Shown: piece after piece, positions 6,598 through 13,373 of the stretch | Numbering within the stretch: the stretch's first letter is position 1 | Layout: each line of letters begins with the position of its first letter | Source: Allobosea sp. | GTDB taxonomy: Bacteria; Pseudomonadota; Alphaproteobacteria; Rhizobiales; Beijerinckiaceae | Assembly (NCBI GenBank): GCA_021732895.1 | Contig: JAKFWE010000283.1 | Location: forward strand, 1-13,373 | Length of the DNA stretch: 13,373 nucleotides | Reading direction: 5' to 3' | The notes under the pieces: generated by a model | Database searches by the model: none | What the model was told of the DNA's origin: nothing | The model's input: only the letters and a program-made list of their open reading frames with translations | Position numbers and translations under genes: made by a program

Positions 6598-6894
6598 TCA
6601 CTCTGCAGCGAGGCGCGAGAGTGCAGGAGCGAACGGAATTGCCATCAGGATAGCGTCTTGGGACGCCGCCAGAAAATCGGGATCGCGCCGTAATTCGTCT
6701 ATGCTTCGCGGCTCGGGAAATTCCGAAGCGGTATCTTCAAGCCAGCTTTCGGCGGCGAACTCCAGCACTTCGCGCGCCTGCTGGAACGCGTCGTCGAGCG
6801 TGTCGCCGGCGGTGAAAACACCCTTCACGTCGGGGAATTGAACACCGTAGCAGGATGTCGCGTCCTTATGGACGACTGCAATGTAATGTCGCAT
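6598..6894 (-). CDS. hicB: HicB family antitoxin
   Basis: A 98-residue antitoxin partner of the HicA RNase encoded 12 nt upstream. It has the partial RNase-H-like HicB fold: MRHYIAVVHKDATSCYGVQF, then PDVKGVFTAGDTLDDAFQQA and a helical REVLEFAAESWLED segment (F-P-D-x-x-G and GDTLDDA are the family marks). The C-terminal part (SIDELRRDPDFLAASQDAIL) forms the rest of the domain; there is no obvious extra HTH or ribbon-helix-helix domain, so this is the short type and DNA binding cannot be read from sequence. The cognate toxin binds and is neutralised by this fold; often the pair also represses its own promoter. GAAGG upstream of the ATG is a usable ribosome binding site. Directly downstream is a second, broken hicB-like copy. 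Confidence 0.92.
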   Translation of the reverse strand: MRHYIAVVHKDATSCYGVQFPDVKGVFTAGDTLDDAFQQAREVLEFAAESWLEDTASEFPEPRSIDELRRDPDFLAASQDAILMAIPFAPALSRLAAE

Positions 6895-6906
6895 GGCGAC
6901 CTTCGC

Positions 6907-7101
6907 TCAATCCCGTTCCCAGCCGGCAGCCCTGTATATCCCATGGACCGTGCCGATGGGAATGTCCCGCTTGGGATGGACGACGACCGCCATGCGTTTG
7001 GTCGCCTCGTGGACGAATTTGTGGTGCGAGCCGCGAACGCTCTTGAGAACGAACCCGTCCCGCTTCAGACGGCGAATGATGTCGGCGCTGTTGGTCAGCA
7101 T
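6907..7101 (-). CDS. hicA: HicA family toxin (mRNA interferase)
   Basis: A 64-residue dsRBD-like toxin that cleaves mRNA and halts translation until inhibited by HicB. The family signature is complete: an N-terminal helix (SADIIRRLKRDGFVLKSVRG), then GSHHKF with the catalytic His in about residues 25-28, followed by VVVHPKRDIPIGTVHGIYRAAGW, the usual HP-K-D-x-P-x-G-T block. Length is normal and the gene looks intact. The ATG is preceded by GGAGGAG at ideal spacing, a strong ribosome binding site. Gene order hicA-hicB with a 12-nt gap matches the usual module. The helicase gene ends 79 bp upstream on the same strand, so the module probably has its own promoter in that gap. Confidence 0.93.
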   Translation of the reverse strand: MLTNSADIIRRLKRDGFVLKSVRGSHHKFVHEATKRMAVVVHPKRDIPIGTVHGIYRAAGWERD

Positions 7102-7128
7102 CTGCTCCTCCGAATGTCATCAGATGGA

Positions 7129-7158
7129 GCGAGCATGAGGCTCGCGCGCCAGCGTCAA
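7129..7158 (-). promoter_or_regulatory. Possible hicAB promoter with operator-like dyad
   Basis: On the minus strand TTGACG (7158-7153) could be a -35 element; the -10 region expected 17 nt further (near 7135-7130) has no good consensus. Exactly there lies an inverted repeat GCGAGC-N5-GCTCGC (7129-7145 on the + strand). A dyad over the spacer and -10 region, about 28 bp from the hicA start, is where an autoregulatory HicA-HicB complex would bind. This is inference from position only. Confidence 0.35.
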
Positions 7159-7180
7159 CTGTGGTGTCTACCGATTTCTT

Positions 7181-9550
7181 TCACCCCACCCCCTGCACAA
7201 AGCTATCCAGCACCATCTTCCGCCCGGCCTTGTCGAAATCGACCGTCAGCTTGTTGCCGTCCACGCTCGCCACCGAGCCGGGGCCGAACTTGACGTGGAA
7301 CACGCGCGCGCCGGCGTCATAGGCCGATGAGCCGCTCGATTTGGCGGTGAGTTCGCCCTCGATCAGCAGCGGGCCGCGCTGGCGGCCGCCTTGCGCGAAG
7401 CCGCGCCCGCTTTCGCTCAGGCCGCTTGACCACCCGGCATCCGCCTTCGCCTTGTTCTCCTGGGCGCGCTGCCAGCCCGGCGTGCTGTAGCTGGAGCCGA
7501 AGCTTTCCATCCGGTCGAAGCGCGAGGAGACGTAGCCGCCTTGCCCGAAGGCGGTCGGCGCGGCGACGACCTCGACATGCTCCTCCGGCAGTTCGTCGAT
7601 GAAGCGGCTCGGCAGGCTCGATTGCCAGAGGCCATGAATGCGCCGGTTCGAGGCGAAATAGAGCTTCAGCCGCTTGCGGGCGCGCGTCAGGCCGACATGG
7701 GCGAGGCGGCGTTCCTCCTCAAGGCCTGCGCGGCCGCTCTCATCGAGCGCGCGCTGGCTCGGGAAGAGGCCTTCCTCCCAGCCGGGCAGGAAGACGGTGT
7801 CGAACTCCAACCCCTTGGCGCCGTGCAGCGTCATGATCGAGACGCGGGCCGCGTTTTCGCCGGTGTCGGCGTCCATCACCAGCGAGACGTGTTCCAGGAA
7901 AGCCGGCAGGTCCGGGAACTCGTCGAGCGAGCGGACGAGCTCCTTCAGGTTCTCGAGCCGGCCGGCGGCGTCGGCCGAGCGGTCCTTCTGCCACATCTCG
8001 GTGTAGCCGCTCTCCTCCAGCACGAGTTCGGCGAGTTCGCCCTGGCGCATGTGCTCGGAGCGGGCGCTCCAGCGCGCGAAGGCCTCCACCAGTTCGCGCA
8101 GCGCCGTGCGGGCCCTGGGCTTGAGCTCGTCGCTCTCGACGATGGCGCGGGCCGCCTGCAACAGCGACATCCGGGTGGCGCGGGCGTGGTTGTGGAGAAT
8201 CTGGATGGTGGCGTCGCCCAGGCCGCGCTTGGGCTGGTTGACGATGCGCTCGAAGGCGAGATCGTCGGTGTTCGAGACCACGCAGCGCAGATAGGCCATG
8301 GCGTCGCGGATTTCGGCGCGCTCGTAAAAACGGGGACCGCCGATGACGCGATAGGCCACGCCGGTCTGGACGAAGCGCTCCTCCAGCTCGCGCATCTGCG
8401 CGGAAATTCGCACCAGCACGGCGATCTCGGCGAGGTTCTCGCCTTTCGACTGCATGGCCTCGATCTCGTCGGTGATCAGCCGGGCTTCCTCCTGGCTGTC
8501 CCAGGCCCCGGTGATGGTGACCTTCTCTCCCGCCTCGTCCTCGGTGCGCAAAGTCTTGCCGAGACGGCCCTCGTTGCGGGCGATCAGCTTGGAGGCGGTG
8601 GCGAGGATATGCCCGGTCGAGCGGTAGTTGCGCTCCAGCCGGACCACGGTCGCGCCCGGGAAATCGTGCTCGAAGCGCAGGATGTTGTCCACTTCCGCGC
8701 CGCGCCAGCCATAGATCGACTGGTCGTCGTCGCCGACGCAGGCGATGTTGCGCCGCCCCTGGGCGAGCAGCCTCAGCCAGAGATACTGCGCCGTGTTGGT
8801 GTCCTGATACTCGTCCACGAGGATGTAGCGGAAGCGCTCATGATAACTCGCCAGCACGTCCGCATGCTCGCGGAACAGCGTCAGGCAGTGCAGCAGGAGG
8901 TCGCCGAAATCGACCGCGTTCAGCGCCTTCAGCCGGTCCTGATAGGCTGCGTAGAGCTTGCCGCCCTTGCCGTTGGCGAAGACGGCGGCCTCGCCCGGCG
9001 CGACGTCCTTGGGCGCGAGGCCCCGGTTCTTCCACGAGTCGATGAAGCCCGCCAGCATGCGGCCGGGCCAGCGCTTCTCGTCGATGCCCTCGGCCGCGAT
9101 GACCTGCTTCATCAGGCGGATCTGGTCGTCCGCATCGAGGATGGTGAAGTCCGAGCGCAAATCGAGCAGTTCGGCATGGCGGCGCAGCAGCTTGGCCGAG
9201 ATCGAGTGAAAGGTGCCGAGCCACGGCATGCCCTCGGCGACCGGGCCGACGAGATGGGCGACGCGCTCTTTCATCTCGCGCGCCGCCTTGTTGGTGAAGG
9301 TCACCGAGAGGATCTGCGACGGGTAGGCGCGGTTCGTCGCGATCAGATGGGCGATGCGGGTGGTCAGCACGCGGGTCTTGCCGGTGCCGGCGCCCGCCAG
9401 CACCAGCACGGGGCCGTCGGTGGCCTCGACGGCGAGGCGCTGCTCCGGGTTGAGCCCCGCGAGATAGCCGGCCGAGGGCGCGGCGGCGGCGCGCGCGGCG
9501 AGCCCGCCGGGACGGGGCAGGGGGGCGGGTTTGAGGCCGTGGTCCGACAA
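7181..9550 (-). CDS. uvrD: ATP-dependent DNA helicase, UvrD/PcrA type
   Basis: A 789-residue superfamily 1A 3'-5' DNA helicase acting in nucleotide excision and mismatch repair and in removing proteins from DNA. All motifs are in order: Q motif LNPEQRLAV (33-41), Walker A AGAGTGKT (52-59), Ia SVTFTNKAAREMKER, Walker B VDEYQDTN (about 245-252), III GDDDQSIYGWRGA (about 272-284), IV RLERNYRST, V MTLHGAKGLEFD (about 572-583) and VI VGLTRARKR (about 617-625). Residues about 735-785 (ARVFHVKFGPGSVASVDGNK) are the C-terminal Tudor-like domain, which in PcrA/UvrD contacts RNA polymerase. The residues after about 660 are a disordered linker. The only start upstream of the Q motif in frame is TTG at 9550, since a TGA lies ten codons further upstream. 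The neighbouring divergent gene is aidB-like, also linked to DNA damage. Confidence 0.93.
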   Translation of the reverse strand: MSDHGLKPAPLPRPGGLAARAAAAPSAGYLAGLNPEQRLAVEATDGPVLVLAGAGTGKTRVLTTRIAHLIATNRAYPSQILSVTFTNKAAREMKERVAHLVGPVAEGMPWLGTFHSISAKLLRRHAELLDLRSDFTILDADDQIRLMKQVIAAEGIDEKRWPGRMLAGFIDSWKNRGLAPKDVAPGEAAVFANGKGGKLYAAYQDRLKALNAVDFGDLLLHCLTLFREHADVLASYHERFRYILVDEYQDTNTAQYLWLRLLAQGRRNIACVGDDDQSIYGWRGAEVDNILRFEHDFPGATVVRLERNYRSTGHILATASKLIARNEGRLGKTLRTEDEAGEKVTITGAWDSQEEARLITDEIEAMQSKGENLAEIAVLVRISAQMRELEERFVQTGVAYRVIGGPRFYERAEIRDAMAYLRCVVSNTDDLAFERIVNQPKRGLGDATIQILHNHARATRMSLLQAARAIVESDELKPRARTALRELVEAFARWSARSEHMRQGELAELVLEESGYTEMWQKDRSADAAGRLENLKELVRSLDEFPDLPAFLEHVSLVMDADTGENAARVSIMTLHGAKGLEFDTVFLPGWEEGLFPSQRALDESGRAGLEEERRLAHVGLTRARKRLKLYFASNRRIHGLWQSSLPSRFIDELPEEHVEVVAAPTAFGQGGYVSSRFDRMESFGSSYSTPGWQRAQENKAKADAGWSSGLSESGRGFAQGGRQRGPLLIEGELTAKSSGSSAYDAGARVFHVKFGPGSVASVDGNKLTVDFDKAGRKMVLDSFVQGVG

Positions 9551-9659
9551 GATGCGCGATGCCTGATCGTGATTCGTTCACGGTCAATATAGGGTGTCCG
9601 GCGCCGTATTGCGCCCTTCGACTTCGGCCGCTCTACTGAATCTCCGCTGAGGAATCGCC

Positions 9660-11294
9660 ATGGCGAACGACGACTGGCCAATCAGAAACCAGGTTCCAGC
9701 GCTCAGCGATTACGACGCCTATGCGGCCGACCCGGTGCTGCCGGCCGCGATGGCCGCGTTCGGCGCCGACTGGGCCGGCGAGCGCCTGCATGAGGCCGGG
9801 CGCACGGTCGGCGCGGGCGACACGCAGGAGCTGGCGCGGCAGGCGAACCGCTTCACGCCCGAGCTGCGCACGCATGACCGCTTCGGAAACCGCATCGACG
9901 AGGTCGCCTTCCATCCGGCCTGGCACGAGCTGATGGGCCTCGCGATCGGGCAGGAGACGCATGCGCTGTGCTGGAACGAGCCGCGCGCCGGCGCGCAGGT
10001 GGCGCGGGCCGCGCTGCAATATCTCTGGTATGGCTGCGAAAGCGGCGTCTGCTGCCCGATCAGCATGACCTATTCGGCGATTCCGGTGCTCAGGCAGGAT
10101 GCCGCCCGCTGGGCGGAGTGGGGCGATCTCGTCACGTCCCGCCGTTACGACAGGCGGCAGGGGTCCGCCTCGGGCAAGACGGGCGCGACGGTCGGCATGG
10201 CGATGACGGAGACGCAGGGCGGCTCCGATCTTCGGCAGACGCAAACCGTGGCGAAGGACAATCGCGACGGCACGGTCTCGATCCACGGTCAGAAATGGTT
10301 CTTCTCCGTGCCGCATTCGGACGTCTTCCTGACGCTGGCGCGAACGGAGGAGGGCGTCTCCTGCTTCGTCGTGCCGGGCTGGCTGCCGGACGGAGCGCGC
10401 AATGGCGTCGCGATCCAGCGGTTGAAGGAGAAATGCGGAAACCGCTCCAACGCTTCATCCGAGGTGGAGTTTCGCGGCGCGATCGGTCATCTCATCGGCG
10501 AGCCGGGCAGGGGCCTGCGCGCCGGGCTGTCGATGAACCACAACACGCGGCTCGACATCGCGGCGGCCTCCGCCGGGCTGATGCGGCAGGGCTTGGCGCA
10601 GGCGGCCCATCACGCGGCGCATCGCTCCGCCTTCCAGCGCCGGCTGATCGACCAGCCGATCATGCAGAATGTGCTGGCCGATCTCGCGATCGAGGCCGAG
10701 GCCGCCGCCTGGCTGGCCTTTCGCCTGTTCGCCGCCGTCGATCGCCAGGAAACCTCGGAGAGCGAACGGCTGCTGGCGCGGATCGGCGCGCCGATCGCGA
10801 AATACTGGGTGGCGAAGCGCGCGCCGGCCGTCATCGTCGAGGCGCTGGAATGCATCGGCGGCAACGGCTTCATCGAGGAGCACCCGCTGGCGCGGCATCA
10901 TCGTGAGGCGCCGCTGAACTCGGTCTGGGAGGGCTCGGGCAACGTCATCTGCCTCGACGTGCTGCGCTCGCTCGAACGAGAGCCGGGCTCGCTGGCCGCG
11001 CTGCTCGACGAGTGCGCCGCGGCGCGCGGCGCGGACAGGCGCTACGACGCGGCGCTGGCCGCGCTGGAGGGCGAACTGCCGGAGCTGACGCGCCATGAAG
11101 GTCAGGCGCGGCTTCTTGTCGAGCGGCTGGCGCTGATGCTGCAGGGCTCGCTGCTGCTGCGATACGCGTCGCGCGATGTCGCCGACGCCTTCGCCGCAAC
11201 GCGGCTCGACGGGCGCTGGTCGGGGCATTTCGGCTCGCTGCCGCGCGGTCTCGACGCGGCGGCCCTGGCGCGCCGGGCGGTTCCAAGCCTTTAG
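9660..11294 (+). CDS. aidB: AidB-type acyl-CoA dehydrogenase (DNA alkylation response)
   Basis: A 544-residue flavoprotein of the acyl-CoA dehydrogenase superfamily, closest to AidB. The AidB features are the long N-terminal extension (about 1-160), the flavin loop MTETQGGSDL (about 182-190), KEKCGNRSNASSEVEF (about 255-270), the ECIGGNGF turn (about 398) and NSVWEGSGNV, whose Glu424 takes the catalytic-base place. In E. coli, AidB belongs to the Ada response and protects DNA from alkylating agents, although its reaction is unclear. GAGGA (9649-9653) precedes the ATG. The upstream gap of 109 bp is shared with the divergent uvrD. I see no Ada-box-like element, so induction by alkylation is not supported by sequence. 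It could instead act in acyl-CoA metabolism. Confidence 0.88.
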   Translation: MANDDWPIRNQVPALSDYDAYAADPVLPAAMAAFGADWAGERLHEAGRTVGAGDTQELARQANRFTPELRTHDRFGNRIDEVAFHPAWHELMGLAIGQETHALCWNEPRAGAQVARAALQYLWYGCESGVCCPISMTYSAIPVLRQDAARWAEWGDLVTSRRYDRRQGSASGKTGATVGMAMTETQGGSDLRQTQTVAKDNRDGTVSIHGQKWFFSVPHSDVFLTLARTEEGVSCFVVPGWLPDGARNGVAIQRLKEKCGNRSNASSEVEFRGAIGHLIGEPGRGLRAGLSMNHNTRLDIAAASAGLMRQGLAQAAHHAAHRSAFQRRLIDQPIMQNVLADLAIEAEAAAWLAFRLFAAVDRQETSESERLLARIGAPIAKYWVAKRAPAVIVEALECIGGNGFIEEHPLARHHREAPLNSVWEGSGNVICLDVLRSLEREPGSLAALLDECAAARGADRRYDAALAALEGELPELTRHEGQARLLVERLALMLQGSLLLRYASRDVADAFAATRLDGRWSGHFGSLPRGLDAAALARRAVPSL

Positions 11295-11309
11295 TTCAGG
11301 CGGCCTCGG

Positions 11310-11942
11310 TCACGACGGCTCGCCGCCGGCCTCCGCACCCCAGAGTTCGTTCAGCCGCCGGTCGCGGCCGCAACCGGCGCGGTAGAGCCGGTAGCGAATC
11401 GGGTTCTTCTGGTAAAAATCCTGGTGATAGTCCTCGGCCGGGTAGAACGCCGTCTGCGGCGCGATTTCCGTCGTCACCAGCTCCTTGAAGCGAGCCGCGA
11501 CCTCCGCCTTCGACGCCTCCGCCAGTTTCCGCTCCTCCTCCGAGCCGTAATAGATGCCCGCACGATACTGCGAGCCACGGTCGCAGAACTGGGCGTTGGC
11601 GGTCAGCGGGTCGTGGTTGCGCCAGAACACGTAGAGCAGCTTTTGGTAGCTGACCTTGGCCGGATCGTAGACGATCCTCACCGCCTCGGTGTGGCCCGTC
11701 CTGCCGGTCGAGGTCGATGCGTAGGTCGGATCGACCGTGTGGCCCGAGGTGTAGCCCGAAATCGTCGAGATCACGCCCGGCAGCTTGTCGAAGGGCGGCT
11801 CCATGCACCAGAAGCAGCCGCCGGCGAAAATCGCGGTCGCGGTCGCCGCCGCAGGCGTGGCGGGCTGCTGGGCGAAGCCTGACGCCGACAGGCCGAGCCC
11901 GGCCGCGACCGCGAGCCCGGCGAGCATCGCGCGCCGGTTCAC
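11310..11942 (-). CDS. msrA: Peptide methionine-S-sulfoxide reductase, exported
   Basis: A 210-residue enzyme that reduces the S epimer of methionine sulfoxide. The catalytic motif GGCFWCMEPPFDKLPGV is present with Cys43 in the nucleophile place and Cys46 next; Cys191 (YRAGCGR) is a possible resolving cysteine. The family GYTSGHTVDPTYAS and GHTEAVRIVYDP blocks follow, then YYGSEEE and EDYHQDFYQKNP. Residues 2-25 (NRRAMLAGLAVAAGLGLSAS, then GFA ahead of QQP) form a signal peptide with a twin-arginine, so export, perhaps by Tat, to the periplasm is likely. The start is GTG 11942, overlapping the msrB stop by four bases (GTGA); the ATG at 11927 is the alternative but would lose the RR pair. Confidence 0.91.
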   Translation of the reverse strand: MNRRAMLAGLAVAAGLGLSASGFAQQPATPAAATATAIFAGGCFWCMEPPFDKLPGVISTISGYTSGHTVDPTYASTSTGRTGHTEAVRIVYDPAKVSYQKLLYVFWRNHDPLTANAQFCDRGSQYRAGIYYGSEEERKLAEASKAEVAARFKELVTTEIAPQTAFYPAEDYHQDFYQKNPIRYRLYRAGCGRDRRLNELWGAEAGGEPS

Positions 11943-12385
11943 GCCCCGCCTCCGGCCGGTTCGAAGCGCATCGAGACGCCGTTCATGCAGTAGCGCAGGC
12001 CGGTCGGCTGCGGCCCGTCCGGGAAGACGTGGCCGAGATGGCCGCCGCAGCGCGAGCAATGCACTTCGGTGCGGCGCATCAGGAAGCTGCTGTCCTCGCT
12101 TTCGCCGACGGCCCCGTCCAGCGGCCGAAAGAAACTCGGCCAGCCGGTGCCGCTGTTGAACTTGGTGTTCGAATCGAACAGCGCCTGGCCGCAGCCGGCG
12201 CAGACGAACGCGCCCTGGCGCTTCTCATGGTCGAGCGGGCTCGTCCCGGGGCGCTCGGTGCCGTGGCCGCGCAGCACGCGGAACTGCTCCGGGGTCAGCT
12301 TCTCGCGCCATTGCTCTTCGCTGAGCGAAACCGCGTAGTCGCCTGCCTCGCCCTTCTTGCCGCCGAACAGGTCCAGCAACCCCAT
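11939..12385 (-). CDS. msrB: Peptide methionine-R-sulfoxide reductase
   Basis: A 148-residue zinc protein that reduces the R epimer of methionine sulfoxide. Zinc-binding Cys pairs are C62/C65 (CAGC) and C110/C113 (CSRC); the catalytic Cys133 lies in RYCMNGVSMRF. The family FNSGTGWPSFF block is present. The ATG at 12385 is chosen since GGAGGAGAAGG lies just ahead of it, a strong Shine-Dalgarno site; an ATG at 12403 (MAEEKA) is a second choice. The start MGLLDLFGGKK has no signal peptide, so MsrB seems cytoplasmic while the linked MsrA seems exported, an odd pairing. It is followed by msrA with a 4-nt overlap, so the two are translated together. Together they repair both sulfoxide epimers. Confidence 0.92.
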   Translation of the reverse strand: MGLLDLFGGKKGEAGDYAVSLSEEQWREKLTPEQFRVLRGHGTERPGTSPLDHEKRQGAFVCAGCGQALFDSNTKFNSGTGWPSFFRPLDGAVGESEDSSFLMRRTEVHCSRCGGHLGHVFPDGPQPTGLRYCMNGVSMRFEPAGGGA

Positions 12386-12470
12386 CGCCTTCTCCTCCGC
12401 CATTCCAGCGCGCGTCGCCGATCCCGATCGGCTGGCGCCGGCTCCGCCGACGCTTCCAGTCATCGTCAGA

Positions 12471-12488
12471 TGGCGACGATCGTCGCCA
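12471..12488. promoter_or_regulatory. Perfect 18-bp palindrome in the msrB/btaA divergent region
   Basis: TGGCGACGATCGTCGCCA reads the same on both strands. It lies in the 241-bp gap between divergent msrB (start 12385) and btaA (start 12627), 86 bp upstream of msrB. A second inverted repeat, GCCGATC-CC-GATCGGC, is at 12417-12432. Both are shaped like binding sites of dimeric regulators for one or both genes; no regulator is known. No clear -35/-10 was recognised in this gap. Confidence 0.45.
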
Positions 12489-12626
12489 GAAACAGCGATT
12501 TCGCAACCTTCGCGCTTTCACAATCCTGTTTGCGCACCCGTCTCCGGCCCGCCGCGCGTCACCGAACCGTCACGCGACTCCTCTAGTCGGCTCGCCATCG
12601 GCAGGCGAACCGCGCGAGGCTCGACA

Positions 12627-13373
12627 GTGACGCAGACGGCACGCACGGTCCGGCGAACGACCACATCCGGGCTGACGAGCGCGGTCCACCGCAACAAGCC
12701 GCTCTCGCGCGCCGGCGTGCTGGAGCGGATGTTCACCCTGGCCTTTTCCGGGCTGGTCTACCCCCAGATCTGGGAAGATCCGGTCGTCGACATGGAGGCG
12801 CTGGCGCTCAAGCCGGGCGACCATGTCGTCGCGATCGCGTCGGGCTCCTGCAACGTCCTGTCCTATCTCACGGCCGATCCGGCCAGGATCAGCGCGATCG
12901 ATCTCAACGGCGCGCATATCGCGCTCGGGCGGCTCAAGGTCGCGGCATTGCTGCGGCTGAGGCGCCACGAAGACCTGCTCGCCTTTCTCGCCGAGGCGCG
13001 CTCGCGATCGAACATCGGCCTCTACGACCGCGAGATCGCGCCGCATCTCGACCCGGTCTCGCGCTCCTACTGGGAGGCGCGCAGCCTCCTCGGCCGCCGC
13101 CGCATCGAGGCGTTCGCGCGGAATTTCTACCGCTACGGCCTGCTCGGCCGCTTCATCGGCGCGGGCCACCTGCTCGGCCGCGCGCTCGGCTGCGATCCGC
13201 GCGTGATGCTGCAGGCGCGCGACATGGCCGAGCAGCGGGTGTTGTTCGAGCGGCACATCGCGCCGGTCTTCGAGAAGCGGCTGGTGCGCTGGCTGGTGCG
13301 CCAGCCGGCCTCGCTCTATGGGCTGGGCATTCCGCCGGCCCAGTACAAGGCCCTGGCCGGCGACGGCGCCGAC
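12627..13373 (+). CDS. btaA: BtaA-type SAM:diacylglycerol 3-amino-3-carboxypropyltransferase, 3' end beyond window
   Basis: The frame starting at GTG 12627 is open to the window edge (249 codons, no stop), so the gene is partial. It resembles BtaA/DUF3419: FSGLVYPQIWEDPVVDMEAL (about 41-60), the SAM-binding AIASGSCNVLSYLTADP (about 69-85), then IDLNGAHIALGRLK (about 89-103), where the Asp is the usual SAM-ribose contact. BtaA transfers the aminocarboxypropyl group of SAM to diacylglycerol, the first step of betaine lipid (DGTS) synthesis at the membrane; BtaB then N-methylates it. BtaB would usually lie just downstream, out of view. GAGG (12616-12619) precedes the GTG at 7 nt, and no ATG occurs before residue about 35, which is inside the conserved part. 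The family has about 400 residues, so roughly 60% is seen. Confidence 0.85.
   Translation, partial: MTQTARTVRRTTTSGLTSAVHRNKPLSRAGVLERMFTLAFSGLVYPQIWEDPVVDMEALALKPGDHVVAIASGSCNVLSYLTADPARISAIDLNGAHIALGRLKVAALLRLRRHEDLLAFLAEARSRSNIGLYDREIAPHLDPVSRSYWEARSLLGRRRIEAFARNFYRYGLLGRFIGAGHLLGRALGCDPRVMLQARDMAEQRVLFERHIAPVFEKRLVRWLVRQPASLYGLGIPPAQYKALAGDGAD

Noticed and set aside
7541..9592. 683-codon open frame on the + strand opposite the helicase gene
   Set aside because: It is an antisense shadow produced by high GC and codon bias; its translation is low-complexity with no domain, while the opposite strand has all helicase motifs.
9585..9611. CAATA-N17-TATTG inverted repeat between uvrD and aidB
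   Set aside because: Five-base arms with a long spacer are expected by chance; no supporting promoter context.
12570..13256. 228-codon minus-strand open frame opposite btaA
   Set aside because: Arg/Ala/Asp/Glu-rich shadow without family features; the + strand frame has clear BtaA motifs and a GAGG-GTG start.
1..13373. tRNA, rRNA, CRISPR arrays, insertion sequences, prophage genes
   Set aside because: No cloverleaf-like sequence, regular direct repeats, transposase or terminal repeats were seen by eye; a covariance-model search would be more sensitive.

Overview
The window is high-GC (by eye well over 60% G+C) chromosomal DNA of an alphaproteobacterium, most likely a member of the Hyphomicrobiales/Rhizobiales. 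The protein families, the DUF1236 envelope protein with an EcfG-type (GGAAC-N17-GTT) general-stress promoter, the betaine-lipid enzyme BtaA and the short dispersed palindrome at 1951-1973 all fit this. A Bosea-like or related genus is a guess from the overall style, not something shown. Nothing looks like a phage, transposon or CRISPR array. Most of the window is ordinary core/accessory metabolism, with one toxin-antitoxin locus.

Layout. 73-1948 (+): an AraC-type regulator followed tightly by azlC and azlD, a two-subunit branched-chain amino acid exporter, ending in a 10-bp stem-loop. 1982-3826 (-): a full-length M24B Xaa-Pro aminopeptidase. 3827-4128: a 302-bp gap holding several TCGCA/TGCGA dyads. 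4129-4564 (+): two very small genes (79 and 42 codons) of unknown function, each with a good Shine-Dalgarno site, ending in a strong rho-independent terminator that is embedded in the 3' coding end of the convergent prmA. 4578-5525 (-): prmA, ribosomal protein L11 methyltransferase. 5802-6227 (+): a secreted glycine-zipper/DUF1236 protein behind an EcfG-like promoter. 6304-7101 (-): hicA toxin, hicB antitoxin, and immediately downstream a second, decayed hicB copy (no start codon, one frameshift). 7181-9550 (-): a UvrD/PcrA-type helicase with the C-terminal Tudor-like domain. 9660-11294 (+): an AidB-type acyl-CoA dehydrogenase, divergent from the helicase. 11310-12385 (-): msrB and msrA, two methionine sulfoxide reductases overlapping by 4 nt. 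12627 to the window edge (+): btaA, the first enzyme of DGTS betaine-lipid synthesis, truncated by the window.

Themes. Several genes concern stress and damage: methionine sulfoxide repair (msrBA), nucleic-acid repair (uvrD, aidB), an EcfG-type general-stress promoter and a TA module. I see no evidence that they form one regulon. The least explained items are the small-gene pair with its dyad-rich leader, the tandem hicB duplication, and the perfect 18-bp palindrome in the msrB-btaA divergent intergenic region. I did not find a convincing wholly new system.
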